A stretch of DNA of 64,000 bases from Manis javanica. Its lineage: Eukaryota; Chordata; Mammalia; Pholidota; Manidae. A model generated the notes under the pieces. The model was not told the DNA's origin, made no database searches, and saw nothing but the letters and a program-made list of their open reading frames with translations. Numbering within the stretch: the stretch's first letter is position 1; each line of letters begins with the position of its first letter. The stretch is taken from NCBI RefSeq assembly GCF_040802235.1, contig NC_133156.1, positions 27,113,343-27,177,342 of the forward strand. Direction: 5' to 3'. Shown piece after piece: positions 1 to 10,976 of this stretch. Position numbers and translations under genes: made by a program.

Positions 1-169
1 TGGGAGTCAAGAATCCCAAGGGACTAAGCTTCAGTACCTTGATTATGCCAGTCTCCATCTGGCTAACTGGGCCCCATGGAAAAGCCCCTATGGGAAGAGG
101 GAACAGGAAAATTACAGGTCAGGAGACCTAATGAATGAATGAATGTACATGAACCAGTTCTGCAGGCTT

Positions 170-400
170 AGTAAATGAGAGCTAACGTCATGTGTCAGAC
201 ATAATTTGTTGAATACTTTACATATTATCTCATCTAATCCTCATAATTACTCTAAGAGCTGAGTCATATTATAATCATTCCCATTTTACAAATGAAGAAA
301 CTGAAATTCAGCAAGAATAAACAACTTGTCCAAGGTTACACAGCTAAGTGGTGGAGAGGATTTGAACCCCTAGCTATCTATGAGGGTCAACAGGTCAAAC
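170..400 (+). repeat. MIR SINE in the last CCDC69 intron
   Basis: Typical degenerate MIR wording is visible: a stretch about losing base composition in 'cccattttacaaatgaagaaac' style followed by a clearing 'ttacacagctaagtggtgg' core and 'gatttgaacccc'. It lies in the intron that precedes the last CCDC69 coding exon. The rest of 1-558 shows no other feature I can support. Confidence 0.75.
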
Positions 401-558
401 CTCCTCTTGTATACAAGCAAATGGCAGAGTAGCGGGGACTCTGGAACAGGCTGGTGGCCTAAGGAAGACTTCCTAGAGGGATGGGCTGGCCTCCGTGATC
501 ACTGGAGGCCCTGAGAGGCTGTTCCCAGTAGGCAACCCTGGCCTCTCTCTGTCCGCAG

Positions 559-736
559 GCAGCTCTCAGAGGACCTGCTTCTTGCCCGACAGGCCCTGGA
601 GAAGGAGTCACAGTTACTGCGACAGCTCCGGCAGGACAAGGAGGAGCTGCTGTACCGTGTCCTTGGGACGGATGCCTCTCCCACCTTTCCCCTGGCCTCT
701 GTCACCCCCACTGAGGTCTCCTTCCTCGCCACTTAG
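559..736 (+). CDS. CCDC69: CCDC69 last coding exon (C-terminal 58 residues)
   Basis: The exon opens after a consensus acceptor (gtccgcag, 551-558). Its first base completes a split codon, then 58 codons run to TAG at 734-736. The encoded tail starts as a charged heptad-like helix (QLSEDLLLARQALEKE, then RQLRQDKEEL) and ends in a short Pro/Ser/Thr-rich segment, VTPTEVSFLAT. As I recall it, human CCDC69 ends the same way, with coiled coil followed by the TEVSFLAT terminus. CCDC69 is a coiled-coil protein reported to bind the central spindle and influence midzone assembly in dividing cells. Only this exon lies in the window; upstream exons are to the left. The frame is intact. Gene order, CCDC69 followed by ANXA6 on the same strand, matches the human locus and supports the call. 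Confidence 0.93.
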
Positions 737-3178
737 GGCTCAGGGCCTGCACCCGCTATGGTGCCTGTGGCCCCAGCTCCCTCTCAAGGGCTTTCTAGAG
801 AAGCCAGCAGGAGCCCCTCATTCTTGTCCCAGGAGGAGATGGGGGCCGGAGTGAGGTGGGGAGCCAGGGTGTGTGCCCAGTGAGCCCCGGGGCTTGGGCC
901 ATGTGGGCTCTGCCCAGGAAGCACCCTCCCTGGAGTTGGCCCAGGGAACGAGCAGAGGAGCCCCTTCGCCCTCCCCTTCCTCTTCACCCAAATCAGGAAG
1001 GTCCTGAGGCTTCTCTCAGGGGCAGCCTGGGCCTCTCCAGCCATCAGACAAGGAAGAGACGACCTCCTGGCCCTACTTGTCAGCCTGGCTGCCAGCTCAT
1101 CAGCTCCCGCCCCGCCCTCCACCCCATTTCCCAGTGCTGCCCTGGCCCTCTCTCCACCTGTTTACCACTCCTCTGAAATGGTTGTAGAAACTGAACAAAT
1201 GACACTTGATTCACTGCAGTGTCCCATTCTAGGACCGTCAGAAGGCCAAATTAGGGGCTGGGGAATGGGAGGAGATGGGCCAAACCCTGGGAATCAACAA
1301 GGAAAAGCAAGCAGGTGGGAGGGAGTCCCTGGAGACCCTTGGGGCGGGCAGTGCCAGGGGCCAGCCCCACCAAGGCAGGGCCTGGGCAGGGCAGGCCGCC
1401 GCTCTGGGTCCCTGGATCTGGCCAGCACAGGGTTACAGCCAGAGGTCTTCCTCCTCGAGCAGGCAAGGCCCACTCCTTAGCCTCAGGCCCCTCAGGCTCA
1501 GTGCCCGTGTCACAGGGGCCACCCAGTGGGTCTACTACCCTCAGCAGCCAGAGCTAGAACCTCCTCCCTGTGCAGATGAGGAAACCGAGGCAGGGTGCGG
1601 GACCCACAAAGCCAGGATTAGTACCTCATCTGTTTTCCCGGTCTGGTGCTTTTCTCGTCCCTCCCCAGGCTCTGTGACTCTCTGTCCTTGTCCTTCCACC
1701 TGGCCCCCACCCACTCCCTGTCTCTCTTGCTCCTTTCCACTCACTCCTGCGCCACCTCTGACCCCAGGCCCTGGGCCCATAGGCCCTGGCCCTCAGCTTC
1801 CCTGGCCGTGCACGGGGGGTGCTGGAGTGCCTGGCCTCAGCAGGCCTGTCAAGCCCTGGTGGTGTGCGGGCCCACGGTTCTTCTCAGGAAGCCTCAGGTC
1901 CGCTGGAGACTCTGGTAACCCCTCCTGGCACCCGGCCTTTAATCAGATGTTTCCATGTACACCTCCCTCCCCTGACCTCCCCCTGCTCCATGTCAGATCC
2001 TTGAAGCTCAGGTCCTTGACCCATTTCAGCAGCAAACTGAGATCACAGGAGCCGAAGGGCCTTACCTGAGACCCCAGCCCCAGCTCCAGCCCCAGGCCCT
2101 GGGCCAGCATGTGGGAAAGCCGGTCCACCAGAACAGAGGTCTCCTCCATCCCCCCAGACTGCCTTCTTCATTCCCAGGATCTGGCCTTCACTTCTCAGCC
2201 TAGGAGTTCACACGTGACTCTCTCCATTTCTCCCTCGGGGGGCTAGGGGCGCGCTGAGCAGCTTCCCCAGCCACGGGCAAACAGGTTACTCAGGAGCCTT
2301 GGGAACAGCCCTGGAGTGAAGTGCACACTTGCTTTTTCACACAACTTTTCCCAAAGCCCAGCTGGGATACACTAGTTCATTGGATTAACAGGCACCATCA
2401 AGGGAAGAGTCAGTGGTCAAGGAATTTGGGGAAGTCTATATTCAGTCAAGTTAAACAGATCTGCAAAGTGTAGGACTTCTCAGGACCTTTAATATGCTAA
2501 TGTGCGCCACAAATTTCCAAGATGGAAGCCAAGTATCTAGTGTTTTCTAAACTCCTTTGACCAAGTTTCTACCCCAACCTGAGCACTTTGGGCTGCAGAA
2601 TGCACTTTAGAAAGCATTGTTTTAATTGAGAGGGCCAGGCCGGAGGAAAGGCAAGCTGTGGGGAGCGGGGTTTCCCTCCTGTAGCCTGTGGTGGATGCAG
2701 GGAGAAAAACCATGGTCGTAGACTCACTCTGGGGCAGACAAGCTATGGAAACTAAAAAGAACCCACGGTGTCATCTTTATGTGGCCTCTGTGTGTTCCTG
2801 GGAGAGGGAGGAGGTGGCTCTTCACTGAAGACCTCACAGGGGGCAGGCGTTGCTGAGGAAAAGTCCTGGGGCCTGGGTGGGCCCCCAGTGGCTCTGGGCT
2901 TCCTCCTCGAGTCCTGGTGCCCCACTGGCTGGAGCTCTGCCCCGTCTTGGAGCTGGGCCTGGGGCTGGAGTGCAGGCTGGCCACTGAAACGGGTCAGGAC
3001 TTGGAGTGAGGGCGGGAGCTCAAAGCAACGGCCAAGTGCTGTGCTGGGCCGGTGAACACAAGCGGTGAACTGTGAAGGCTCTTTCTGCTCTGAAGGGCCC
3101 CTCCTCGGCATCAAAAACACTTGAGGCTCACACAGTTACCTGCCCGTTTCTGCCCACTGCTCCACATCAGGATGCCTG
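737..3178 (+). other. CCDC69 3' UTR and downstream flank
   Basis: The sequence after the CCDC69 stop is GC-rich and free of recognisable coding exons, so its proximal part should be the CCDC69 3' UTR. I could not find a convincing AATAAA or ATTAAA hexamer to fix the 3' end before the retroviral insertion at 3183. The long open frames here run in GC-rich DNA on both strands and show no protein family signature. Confidence 0.5.
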
Positions 3179-3182
3179 CAGC
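3179..3182. repeat. Target-site duplication CAGC, left copy
   Basis: CAGC directly abuts the outer TG of the left LTR. The same four bases directly follow the outer CA of the right LTR at 8701-8704. A 4-bp duplication is the usual integration footprint of gammaretroviruses. Confidence 0.85.
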
Positions 3183-3704
3183 TGTTGGATTCCCCTGAGG
3201 AAGGCGCCGCCCCAAATCACTCACCAAAGACGTTTCTTGATGCAACAAGCAAGAGGAATTTATTCGGAAGCCAACTAGTTGGGGTCCAAGTCAGCCCGTC
3301 CAGCAGGTCTCAACGAGGACCCTGAGTACTTACAACTAAGTGGTTATATAGGATTTTCTGAGGCATTCAGCCCTAGAGATTTACCATGGTTACAGATTAT
3401 GTTGTAGTAACAAGATAACAATACTACATAGCAAGATAACAATACTACAAAGGCAGTAATTTTTCAAACCTACGATTTCTGGGTTAGTGCCACGTCCTGG
3501 GGGTGTAGCAAGGTAGGGTCAGCTTTTATGCTTAACTAACCGAAAGGTTAGCGCTGCCAGCAGTCATGATTGATTAACTTGTTTTTCCAGAGGAGTTACC
3601 TGGTTTCAGTTGTTCCCTCTGAGTCATATATCAGAATGGCTTTTTGGGCTTCAAGATGGCCACTCTTAAGCTAACTTATTTCTCAGGGAGGTTGGGGTCC
3701 TACA
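3183..3704 (-). repeat. 3' LTR of the recent ERV
   Basis: This copy appears identical in length (522 bp) and sequence to the LTR at 8179-8700. On the minus strand it starts TGTAGGACC and ends ATCCAACA. A TATATAA motif (complement of about 3344-3350) and an AATAAA (complement of 3259-3264) give the usual U3-R-U5 order. Confidence 0.93.
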
Positions 3705-3720
3705 TTCCCCACTTCTTTTT
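3705..3720 (-). promoter_or_regulatory. Polypurine tract of the recent ERV
   Basis: On the minus strand AAAAAGAAGTGGGGAA directly precedes the TG of the 3' LTR. This is the expected place and composition for a retroviral plus-strand primer. Confidence 0.85.
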
Positions 3721-3733
3721 CTGAACATTCTAA

Positions 3734-4129
3734 TCATGGAATGTTGGTTTCTTCTTGTTGTGTGAGGGTATGATACTGTTGTCTCAGCATTAGCACCTGC
3801 ACAGCACTTACTCTTTCTCTAATAAAGGTTATTACTCGATTTAAAATGCAGGGACTTAAGGTGAGGAGCAATATTAAAATAAGCAGGGGTCCTGCCAAAG
3901 TGGATATTAGAGTTGTAAGCCATGGGGATCTAGAAAACCAGGATTCAAACAGGCTCTGGTTAGCTTCTCGTTCTCGCTTTCGCTGATTTAATCTTTCTCT
4001 TAATTTAGACATTGAGTCTCTTACTACTCCAGTATGGTCTGCATAGAAGCAGCACTCTTCCTTTAGAGCTGCACACAATCTACTTTCTTTTAGAAATAGT
4101 AAATCTAACTCTCGTCTATTTTGTAGCAC
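3734..4129 (-). CDS. ERV envelope transmembrane-subunit open frame (131 aa)
   Basis: This is the C-terminal half of a gammaretrovirus-type envelope. Near its N-terminus is the conserved segment just before the CX6CC cysteine motif, and the CX6CC cysteines are present. A heptad-like charged stretch follows, then one strong hydrophobic membrane span (about residues 70-95) and a cytoplasmic tail of about 35 residues. The frame is open to the stop, about 15 bases short of the polypurine tract, as in gammaretroviruses. The upstream envelope part lies in another frame (see 4134-4560), so no full envelope can be read from here. The first methionine is internal to the family sequence and is not a real start. 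Without a surface subunit or signal peptide it is probably not a functional protein. Confidence 0.8.
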   Translation of the reverse strand: MLQNRRELDLLFLKESRLCAALKEECCFYADHTGVVRDSMSKLRERLNQRKREREANQSLFESWFSRSPWLTTLISTLAGPLLILILLLTLSPCILNRVITFIRERVSAVQVLMLRQQYHTLTQQEETNIP

Positions 4130-4133
4130 TACT

Positions 4134-4560
4134 TCAGAGAGAGGTTAGGGACTTTTCAAGTTTAGAAATAGACTGTTCTATAGTTCTCAAATCTTCACCG
4201 ATAGCTATTCTTAGTCCTTCATAATGTTGGTTTCCTTGTATAATTGCAGCTGCCCCTGGTCCTACTCCGGCTGCGACTCTTACTCTTAGTAATACAGCTA
4301 GAGTGAGTGAGACTGGCTCTCTTTTATACCTTAGTTTAGGTTCTAATTCTGCCACGAATGATAAGTCATCATGATACATTAGTCTGGGTACTAACTGGAC
4401 CATGATACAGAAATCACGGGAGGAGTTGAAGGCAGAAGTAGAGACACATGGGGTCACTCCAGTGTTACAAGCCCACCATCTCTTGGGAGGAGGGATTAAA
4501 TACCCGTTTTTACCAGGGAAGGCTATGGGTATGGTCTCATTCTTTCTTCTACAGATAGAG
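4134..4560 (-). pseudogene. ERV envelope remnant: end of surface subunit and fusion region
   Basis: The minus-strand frame here contains a short envelope surface-subunit tail rich in Trp and Cys (WWACN), then a hydrophobic Ala/Gly/Val-rich stretch like the fusion region of class I envelopes, and the first part of the coiled-coil region. The frame hits a stop at about 4134, in a TCTCTC run, and the homology continues in a different frame at 3734-4129, so a short indel breaks the gene. Upstream, around 4560-4700, envelope-like wording continues in yet another frame and then fades out. Confidence 0.72.
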
Positions 4561-4749
4561 ACTCTAGCTGCTGCTAGGGAAAAGGGGCGATGACCGCTCT
4601 GGCTGCTTCGTGCTGAGAAGGGGGCGCAGTAAAGGGTGCAGCTAGGTCTCCATCACTGGTCAGTTGAGAGGGCTTCAGAAGGCTGGCGCTTCTATTCTGG
4701 GTTTCATTTTTATTACTATTTGCAGTTTTGTGGCTTCTAGGCAAGATAA

Positions 4750-7700
4750 AACAAATTGTGTTATTAGGTTATGTAGCAACATCTGGAGTTGGATTTTTTA
4801 TTCTGGAAGGAGGCTACATTATTGAAACGATACTTCTCTCTAAAATCACTCTCATTTTTACTAGAAGTAACTAGGTTAAGAAAATAATTAACAGCTGGCT
4901 TGATTATTTGCACAGGTGCAGCAAGAAGAGCAATTGATTACACAGGTTCTTTTAAATATGCTTTGCTGGAACTTTTTGTAAGGAATTTCAGATTGAACTT
5001 TTAAAGGCCTCTTGAGGCCAGACAGCCAAGCCAGACTTGCCATCAGGCTTTACCTGCAGTACCTGTAGATTTGGATGAATTCTTCTCTTCTCGAGGTCTC
5101 TGCACCTGCCTGGAAGTGACTTTCTTTACTCACCTGGTAAGGCTGCTGGGAACTCTGTAAGCAAGGTACTAGGCCAGTTCTTCCAAGGGGCTTTGTTGGC
5201 TTTATAAAGTCAATCTTAGTTCTTTAAAGTTGTTCACATCTGAGTCTATGCACATGTCTCTCAGGTACGACATTCCAGTCAAAGCCCTGGTAGTATAACC
5301 AGTGTTCTTAAGTAGTCTTCTCACAAGGAAAGCAGATTCTTATTGAACTCGTGCAAATAAACATACTGCCATGGAATATAAAAACAGTCACTGAAAGTTT
5401 TTAAACTCTGGAGGGATCAAGTAGAGAGAAGGATGTTTCAATTCTGCTCATAAAGATAGTCATTTACTAAACTGTTGTCAGTTTAAGAGAACAAGGTTAA
5501 AACATTTTACCAGCAACATTTGAAACAAAAAGACACAAAATCATTTTCTTTAGTTTATGTAATCTTATGTAACTAATACCTGTTCTGCTGAAATCTAGTT
5601 CTTTACCAGTTTAGGGATAATACTATAAATGACAAAAGACTTACAAATGACAATGGTTAAAGATCTGATGAGAGCTTACTGTAAAACAGTTGACATAAGG
5701 AAATTCTGATATTTCTGTAATACAAAACATTTAGTAACAAAGTTTAGCATCATTCTCTTTGACAGTGCTTTCCTGGTAAATAAATATATATATATCAGAT
5801 AAATAAGCCAAATTAGTCAAATACTTTCTCTAGTGAGAAAAAATTCTTCTGACATGTTCCAGGGGCCCTCTGGAAAATATCAGAGTTAACTAGAGGTAAA
5901 AGCACCTTTTTGCATTTAATTTTTTTAGAACTATCATTACACATTTATTGTCTATATACTCAGCACAGTAAACAAGATATCTTAAAAAGTGGGGCAGCAG
6001 GGGAGACTGCTGCTGTCAATTTTTAAAGACAACATACAGAAAGTCAAACTAATTCTAGGTTACTAAGCATTCTTGAGAGAATGGTAGCAGATGGTAGATT
6101 CTTCTGCTTTCATCTTCAGGAGGGGAAAAAAGCTACAATAAGAATTCATATTTAGCTGAAAGAACTGTCTAAACTCAAGGCAGAGTATAATATCACCAGG
6201 CATACAAAAGACCTGTTAGAGATACATACAAAGAATGAATATGGCTATAGTCAAATTCAACTTAAAAGTTTAAGCAGAATCTCAAATTTAAATGTCTCTT
6301 TCTTTCACACAGATATCCAGATCTGACCAGAAATATGCTTTGAGATGAAAGAGATCAGGCATTTTACTTCTTCATTTAGGGACTGAGAAATGATGACCTT
6401 TGGCTTACAATCAATAGCTTACAAACAGTGAAAATAATAAGAACATAACTCAGCATAAGTGTCTAAGACCAGATACAAAAAAGCAGAGAAAGTGCTTAAG
6501 TTTACAGGTTTTCCCTGAAAGCTTCAAGAATGTTTTACTCTTTAATAGTAGATATAAGCTGCTATGCAAATTCTATTAAAAGCTCTAAGATTATTTGCAT
6601 TAAAAAATATGGAGAGTCCCCCATGTTTTTTTTTTTAAACATACAGCATATAAATTAAACAAGAAGACCTGGTGGTTCTCAAAAAATCTATTACAACTTT
6701 TCTCAAAAGTGGTCACACGTTCGTCTATCTAAACTTTTACAGTGAAACCTGTTTTTCTGGGAGAAACATAATCTTGTCCAGATTCTACAGTTTAATAAAT
6801 TTTGGTTTGTTAACTAAGTGCATTTAATCAGCTGAAAAAAGCTTTGTTACTATTCTGCTTAGGAATTCAATTTTTCAGGCCATGCAATTATTTTTAATAA
6901 CAAAATATTTCAAAGGCAAATAAAGGTTATACAGTTGTTAACAAACTTTAGCTTTTAGTCCCTTTAACATTACGATTTCATGGCAACTCACTGAGACTTT
7001 AAGCATGAGAAACTGCTGTGATCTTTCAACATAGAGAAATGCCCTCTCTATCACTTTAAGCAGTTCTAACCAGAACTCAAAACTATTAGAAACTTCAAGC
7101 TCCAGTGAACACTGAGAAGCAGGACACTGCAAACTGTCAAACCAACATTTCCTAGACTGACAAACTTACGAACACATTCTACAATTTCTGCAACTATGAG
7201 CTTCACAGCACAATCTCCCAGCAAACACAGAGCACATCTTCTCAACTTAACAAAACTCTAAGGCTTTAAGTTACTACAAAGATTCTCAGGCTGCAGGTAG
7301 GCATACACACTGCAACACACAATTAAAAAGGTGTTCACTTGCCACACTTATCCAGTTCACTTACCTGCAACAACTATGCTAGCCTACTCACAAGACCCCC
7401 ACTGAACACTAGACAAAGCCAAGCTTCTAAGCATTCTATTCTTAAAAGATTTAGCAGATAACATGACTCAAATGACTCTAGGTAAACTCAGGCAGCCGAC
7501 AACTACCAGGACATGCCCGTCTCAGGCAAACCCAAATTAGCATTAATGCTTAACACTTTTTTATCAGGTTTTCTGGAAGTTTTAGAACACTCAATTTTCA
7601 CAAGCGCTTGTCTTTAAATCAATTTCATTAATACCATCCGGAGGTAGAAAGATATATTCATTTACACACTTAGGGGGTTGTCTGAGTCTGTCCCATTGTC
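4750..7700 (-). other. AT-rich non-coding interior of the recent ERV
   Basis: About 3 kb between the envelope remnant and the leader carries no open frame above about 65 codons on either strand and no gag, protease, RT, RNase H or integrase motif that I can see. Composition is strongly AT-rich, unlike the LTRs and leader. In an autonomous gammaretrovirus this interval would hold about 6 kb of gag-pol. It may be highly diverged pol, or captured non-viral sequence as in VL30-type elements; I cannot tell which. Confidence 0.6.
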
Positions 7701-8158
7701 AGTATAACAATTATTAGGCACATGAAAGACACAAAAAACAGAGACACACACAGATTAGACACACAGCGGCCGCTTTTTGTTTTTTTTTTTTCTCAGATTT
7801 TCAAACAGAAACCGAAAGGAATCAGAGGGTTGATATTCCTGGCGCCTGAAAATCAACCCTATCTCATCAGATTCACCTTGCCAGAAAAACAGACGGGAGG
7901 CTACCAGGCGTCCCTGGCCTCCCAACCTCCCCGAGGCGTCCCTCAGGGTTGCAGCCTGCGGTGCTCCTAGTACGTCTACCGACCGCAGTCTCGACCCCTT
8001 TACAGGATCGGGACAGCTGCCAGACAGTGGGTACCCCTTTACAGAATTCTGACCGGTCTCACTGAAAACAGAAGACAGAACACAGACAACTCAAGGCGCC
8101 ACTAATCTTACCTCTTCCTCCAAGAGCGACTTCGGGAGTGAAGCGGGGTGAGCGCATG
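7700..8158 (-). promoter_or_regulatory. ERV leader (putative packaging region)
   Basis: This GC-richer stretch follows the primer site on the minus strand. By position it is the leader in which gammaretroviruses carry their packaging signal. Assignment rests on position and composition only; I have not identified a packaging stem-loop. Confidence 0.5.
8106..8113 (-). other. ERV leader splice donor
   Basis: On the minus strand AG|GTAAGA is a near-perfect donor, about 65 nt downstream of the 5' LTR. Murine leukaemia virus has its major donor at a similar distance past U5, so this is probably the donor for a spliced envelope-type transcript. Confidence 0.6.
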
Positions 8159-8176
8159 ATCCCGGACGAGCCCCCA
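8159..8176 (-). other. ERV primer binding site, tRNA-Pro type
   Basis: Read on the minus strand the 18 bases are TGGGGGCTCGTCCGGGAT, the standard proline-tRNA primer site of many gammaretroviruses. It sits 2 nt after the CA end of the 5' LTR. Confidence 0.92.
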
Positions 8177-8178
8177 AA

Positions 8179-8700
8179 TGTTGGATTCCCCTGAGGAAGG
8201 CGCCGCCCCAAATCACTCACCAAAGACGTTTCTTGATGCAACAAGCAAGAGGAATTTATTCGGAAGCCAACTAGTTGGGGTCCAAGTCAGCCCGTCCAGC
8301 AGGTCTCAACGAGGACCCTGAGTACTTACAACTAAGTGGTTATATAGGATTTTCTGAGGCATTCAGCCCTAGAGATTTACCATGGTTACAGATTATGTTG
8401 TAGTAACAAGATAACAATACTACATAGCAAGATAACAATACTACAAAGGCAGTAATTTTTCAAACCTACGATTTCTGGGTTAGTGCCACGTCCTGGGGGT
8501 GTAGCAAGGTAGGGTCAGCTTTTATGCTTAACTAACCGAAAGGTTAGCGCTGCCAGCAGTCATGATTGATTAACTTGTTTTTCCAGAGGAGTTACCTGGT
8601 TTCAGTTGTTCCCTCTGAGTCATATATCAGAATGGCTTTTTGGGCTTCAAGATGGCCACTCTTAAGCTAACTTATTTCTCAGGGAGGTTGGGGTCCTACA
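8179..8700 (-). repeat. 5' LTR of the recent ERV
   Basis: This is the promoter copy for the minus-strand provirus. The TATA-like motif lies at the complement of about 8340-8346 and the AATAAA at the complement of 8255-8260. It appears identical to the copy at 3183-3704, and CAGC follows at 8701-8704. Transcription from it would run left, toward the 3' end of CCDC69 and antisense to it. Confidence 0.93.
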
Positions 8701-8704
8701 CAGC

Positions 8705-10453
8705 CAGGGGGAGGACTAGGAAGGGGCTGGGGAGGCATGAGGGCTTTGGATCACATGGACATGGGTGGTGGTTGTCCCTATGTCCTGAAGGTTGTAGATG
8801 CCAGTGTCCCCAGCCTGGGCCTCTTGGAAATGCAGGGTGCTCCCTGCCTCCTGCTGTACCTGGCTCTCCCTGTATACCATATTGGCTCACTCGCTGACAT
8901 GTGGGGGTTGGCCCAGCTGCAGGGACAAAAAAATGACTGTCCATCATCTGCCCCAAGTGCTTTCTAGGACTCGGGCACTGGCAGGCAGGTAAGAGGAACA
9001 TGTATTCTTCAGGGAAAAGGGAAGTGACTGGCCCAAGGTCACACCACCACATCAGAGCACTTCCTGAGAGGCCAGGTCTTTGTGGAAAAGATGAAGCTTT
9101 TCAAGTCCCTGGAGAGACTCGTCCTAGGGTCTCCTCCCCACTCAAGCAGGTAACTCAGCCCAAGCAGCACCTCTGAGTGTGGGTTTCCGGCATTGTGGTT
9201 CTGTGGGATCATTAATAAGTGCTGCTCCCCACACAGGGGAAGGTGGGGTTCCATTATCAAAATTTGGGGGAGAACACTAAGTCAAGCAAAGTTAATTAGG
9301 GAGGCTGAGTCTGTCACCCATGCACGTGAGTTTTGACTCTCCAAGGCAGGTGATGATTATAAGAAACAGTATTTTCCTAAGAATACTTTCATCAGGATGG
9401 GGGGTGGAGGGATTTGGTTTTCTAACATTCCAAGGAGCATGTTTAGGGAAATTCTGGCATAGCAAAGCCAGTGTCTCCCACTATCTTTACCCACGTCAGG
9501 TCTCAGTTTCCACTTTTGCTAAGTGGAAGAATAACCCCCCCTACTCGCTGCCTCCCAAGGCCCCCATGGTGGCTCAATTTCATCATGTCTTTGCTGGGTC
9601 CAGCCCTTCTTCCAAGCCTTACGTCAGACTCCAGTTCTTCTGGGAAGCCCTTTTAAGATTCCCTAAAGTCATCAGTCAGTAACCCTAACTATGGGACATT
9701 GGGACACAGCTGCTCCAGATGTTTTAGGGTTACAGGGGTGAGTTCTTTGAAAGGAGAAAACCACAACCACCTCTCTGACACCATCTCAGGGAGGTCTGGG
9801 CCCGTAGCGGGTGCCCAGAAAACAGCTGCTCAAGCATTTGGCCCATCTCCCATGGCACACACACCCAGCCAGAGGGCCTGAGCACATTCGCAAGCCCCAT
9901 TTGCATGAGTTCGGGACCAGTCTGGTCTCAGCATGAATATCATTTCACAGAAGATGCCCTGCCTACTTTAAAGCAGACCCTATCACGATGCCCAGTTTTA
10001 TCCTCAGTGTAGCACTAGAATTCTCTAGATGATCATGTTTGTTCGTTTCCCACTTCTCACCACTGCATTTAAACTGTAAGCTTGTAGAGAGCAGAAGCCG
10101 TACTTCTTTTTGACTCATCATTGTAAACTCAGCACCTAGTACAGTGTCTGGCTTGTGGCAAGTGTTCAATAATTATTGTTGGATAAATTAACAAAGAGAG
10201 AGATTACATAGTTTATACAGTATCCCAAAACATAACTATTTAACAAATGAGTAAACTGAGGCCAGAAAAGGGAGGTGACTTGTTCAGGTCACTCAAAGAA
10301 GCATATCAAAGTTGGGACTAGAATCCAGATTCATCAGATTCCTAGCCAGGCAGTGGCTCCCCTCTGCAGTGTTCCTGGCCCTTGTGCTAATCCCTCACTC
10401 TGTCCCAAACACCACCACAACATACACACAGCCTCCTCTTCCCCTCTGCTTAC
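8705..10453. other. Intergenic stretch, no gene seen
   Basis: I looked here on the minus strand for the last exon of the PDGFRL-like relic and did not find one. An L2 3' end is readable at about 10073-10190 (plus strand, ending in a 'gttcaataattattgttgg' type tail), followed by a MIR-like piece at about 10230-10330. The remaining open frames lack family features. Confidence 0.5.
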
Positions 10454-10593
10454 CTTCTGCCCTGGATATTCCCAACTAAAGTCCACTGCCATCTCCAGCT
10501 CACCCAGAACCGTGTAGGGTAAACTGAAGTCCTCTCCCAGCTGCACTGATGTTGCTGAAGCTTGGATGGTGGACTTGGGGGAGGAAGATGGAT
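10454..10593 (-). pseudogene. PDGFRL-like relic, third-Ig-domain exon
   Basis: On the minus strand a pyrimidine-rich acceptor (ctctcccag) opens the exon and AAG|GTAAGC closes it. After two bases that complete a split codon come exactly 46 codons. They align without gaps to the 46 residues I recall in human PDGFRL from PSGPPSTTI to FPGQK: this exon has PSSSPKSTIQ, VQLGED, TVLGE and WEYPGQK where PDGFRL has PSGPPSTTIL, VKSGDD, TVLGE and WIFPGQK. The cysteine that anchors this Ig domain is Tyr (TAC, 10514-10516) instead. Splice sites look functional and the frame is open, but the other exons are broken. The resemblance and the splice sites are seen; calling it a paralogue rather than a PDGFRL retrocopy follows from the retained introns. 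Confidence 0.72.
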
Positions 10594-10976
10594 CTGGGAG
10601 AGAAATGGGGACAAACACAAAGAAATGATTGTTAGCATGACTGAAAGGAATGACTGGGTGAAATGGTTAGGTCAATAGAGGATTAATGGTCTAGATGGTT
10701 GAGTTGATGGAGGATGAACAGTTGATGTGTTGGAGGCTGTGTATGACTTGACCGAGAATGGATGGATGGACAGGAAGGCTGAACTGATGCAGGCTAGCTC
10801 AAAAGCTGCTTGGCCGGCCAACTGGACAAGATGTTTGAGCGCATGGAGTGTTGTTGAAAACTGGATGGTTGTTTAAAGCTCCATCATGCACAGAACCAAA
10901 CCTGAGGTTCCTGAAGGAGGCATCTCTCCCCATATCCTGCCCTGCCCTGCCTGCCCAGAGCCCTCCGCCCTTGCAC

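Larger units (their letters stand above)
3183..8700 (-). mobile_element. Complete non-autonomous class I ERV (VL30-like), 5.5 kb
   Basis: The element has two 522-bp LTRs in the same orientation with TG...CA ends, a 4-bp target duplication (CAGC), a proline-tRNA primer site next to the right LTR and a polypurine tract next to the left LTR. The primer site and tract fix the strand as minus, so the 5' LTR is the right-hand copy. By eye the two LTRs show no difference over 522 bp, which points to recent integration. The interior is about 4.5 kb and holds only an envelope remnant near the 3' LTR. I see no gag, protease, reverse transcriptase or integrase. Functional LTRs, primer site, leader and tract with no enzymes fit an element mobilised in trans, as mouse VL30 is. 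The order of parts is seen; mobilisation in trans is inferred. Confidence 0.93.

Noticed and set aside
1275-2069. 264-residue plus-strand open frame after CCDC69
   Set aside because: GC-rich 3' UTR and flank; several overlapping frames are equally open and none shows a motif or exon signals.
8696-10450. Missing last exon of the PDGFRL-like relic
   Set aside because: I scanned the minus strand for the final Ig cysteine motif (YYxC) and saw nothing convincing; it may be lost or beyond recognition.
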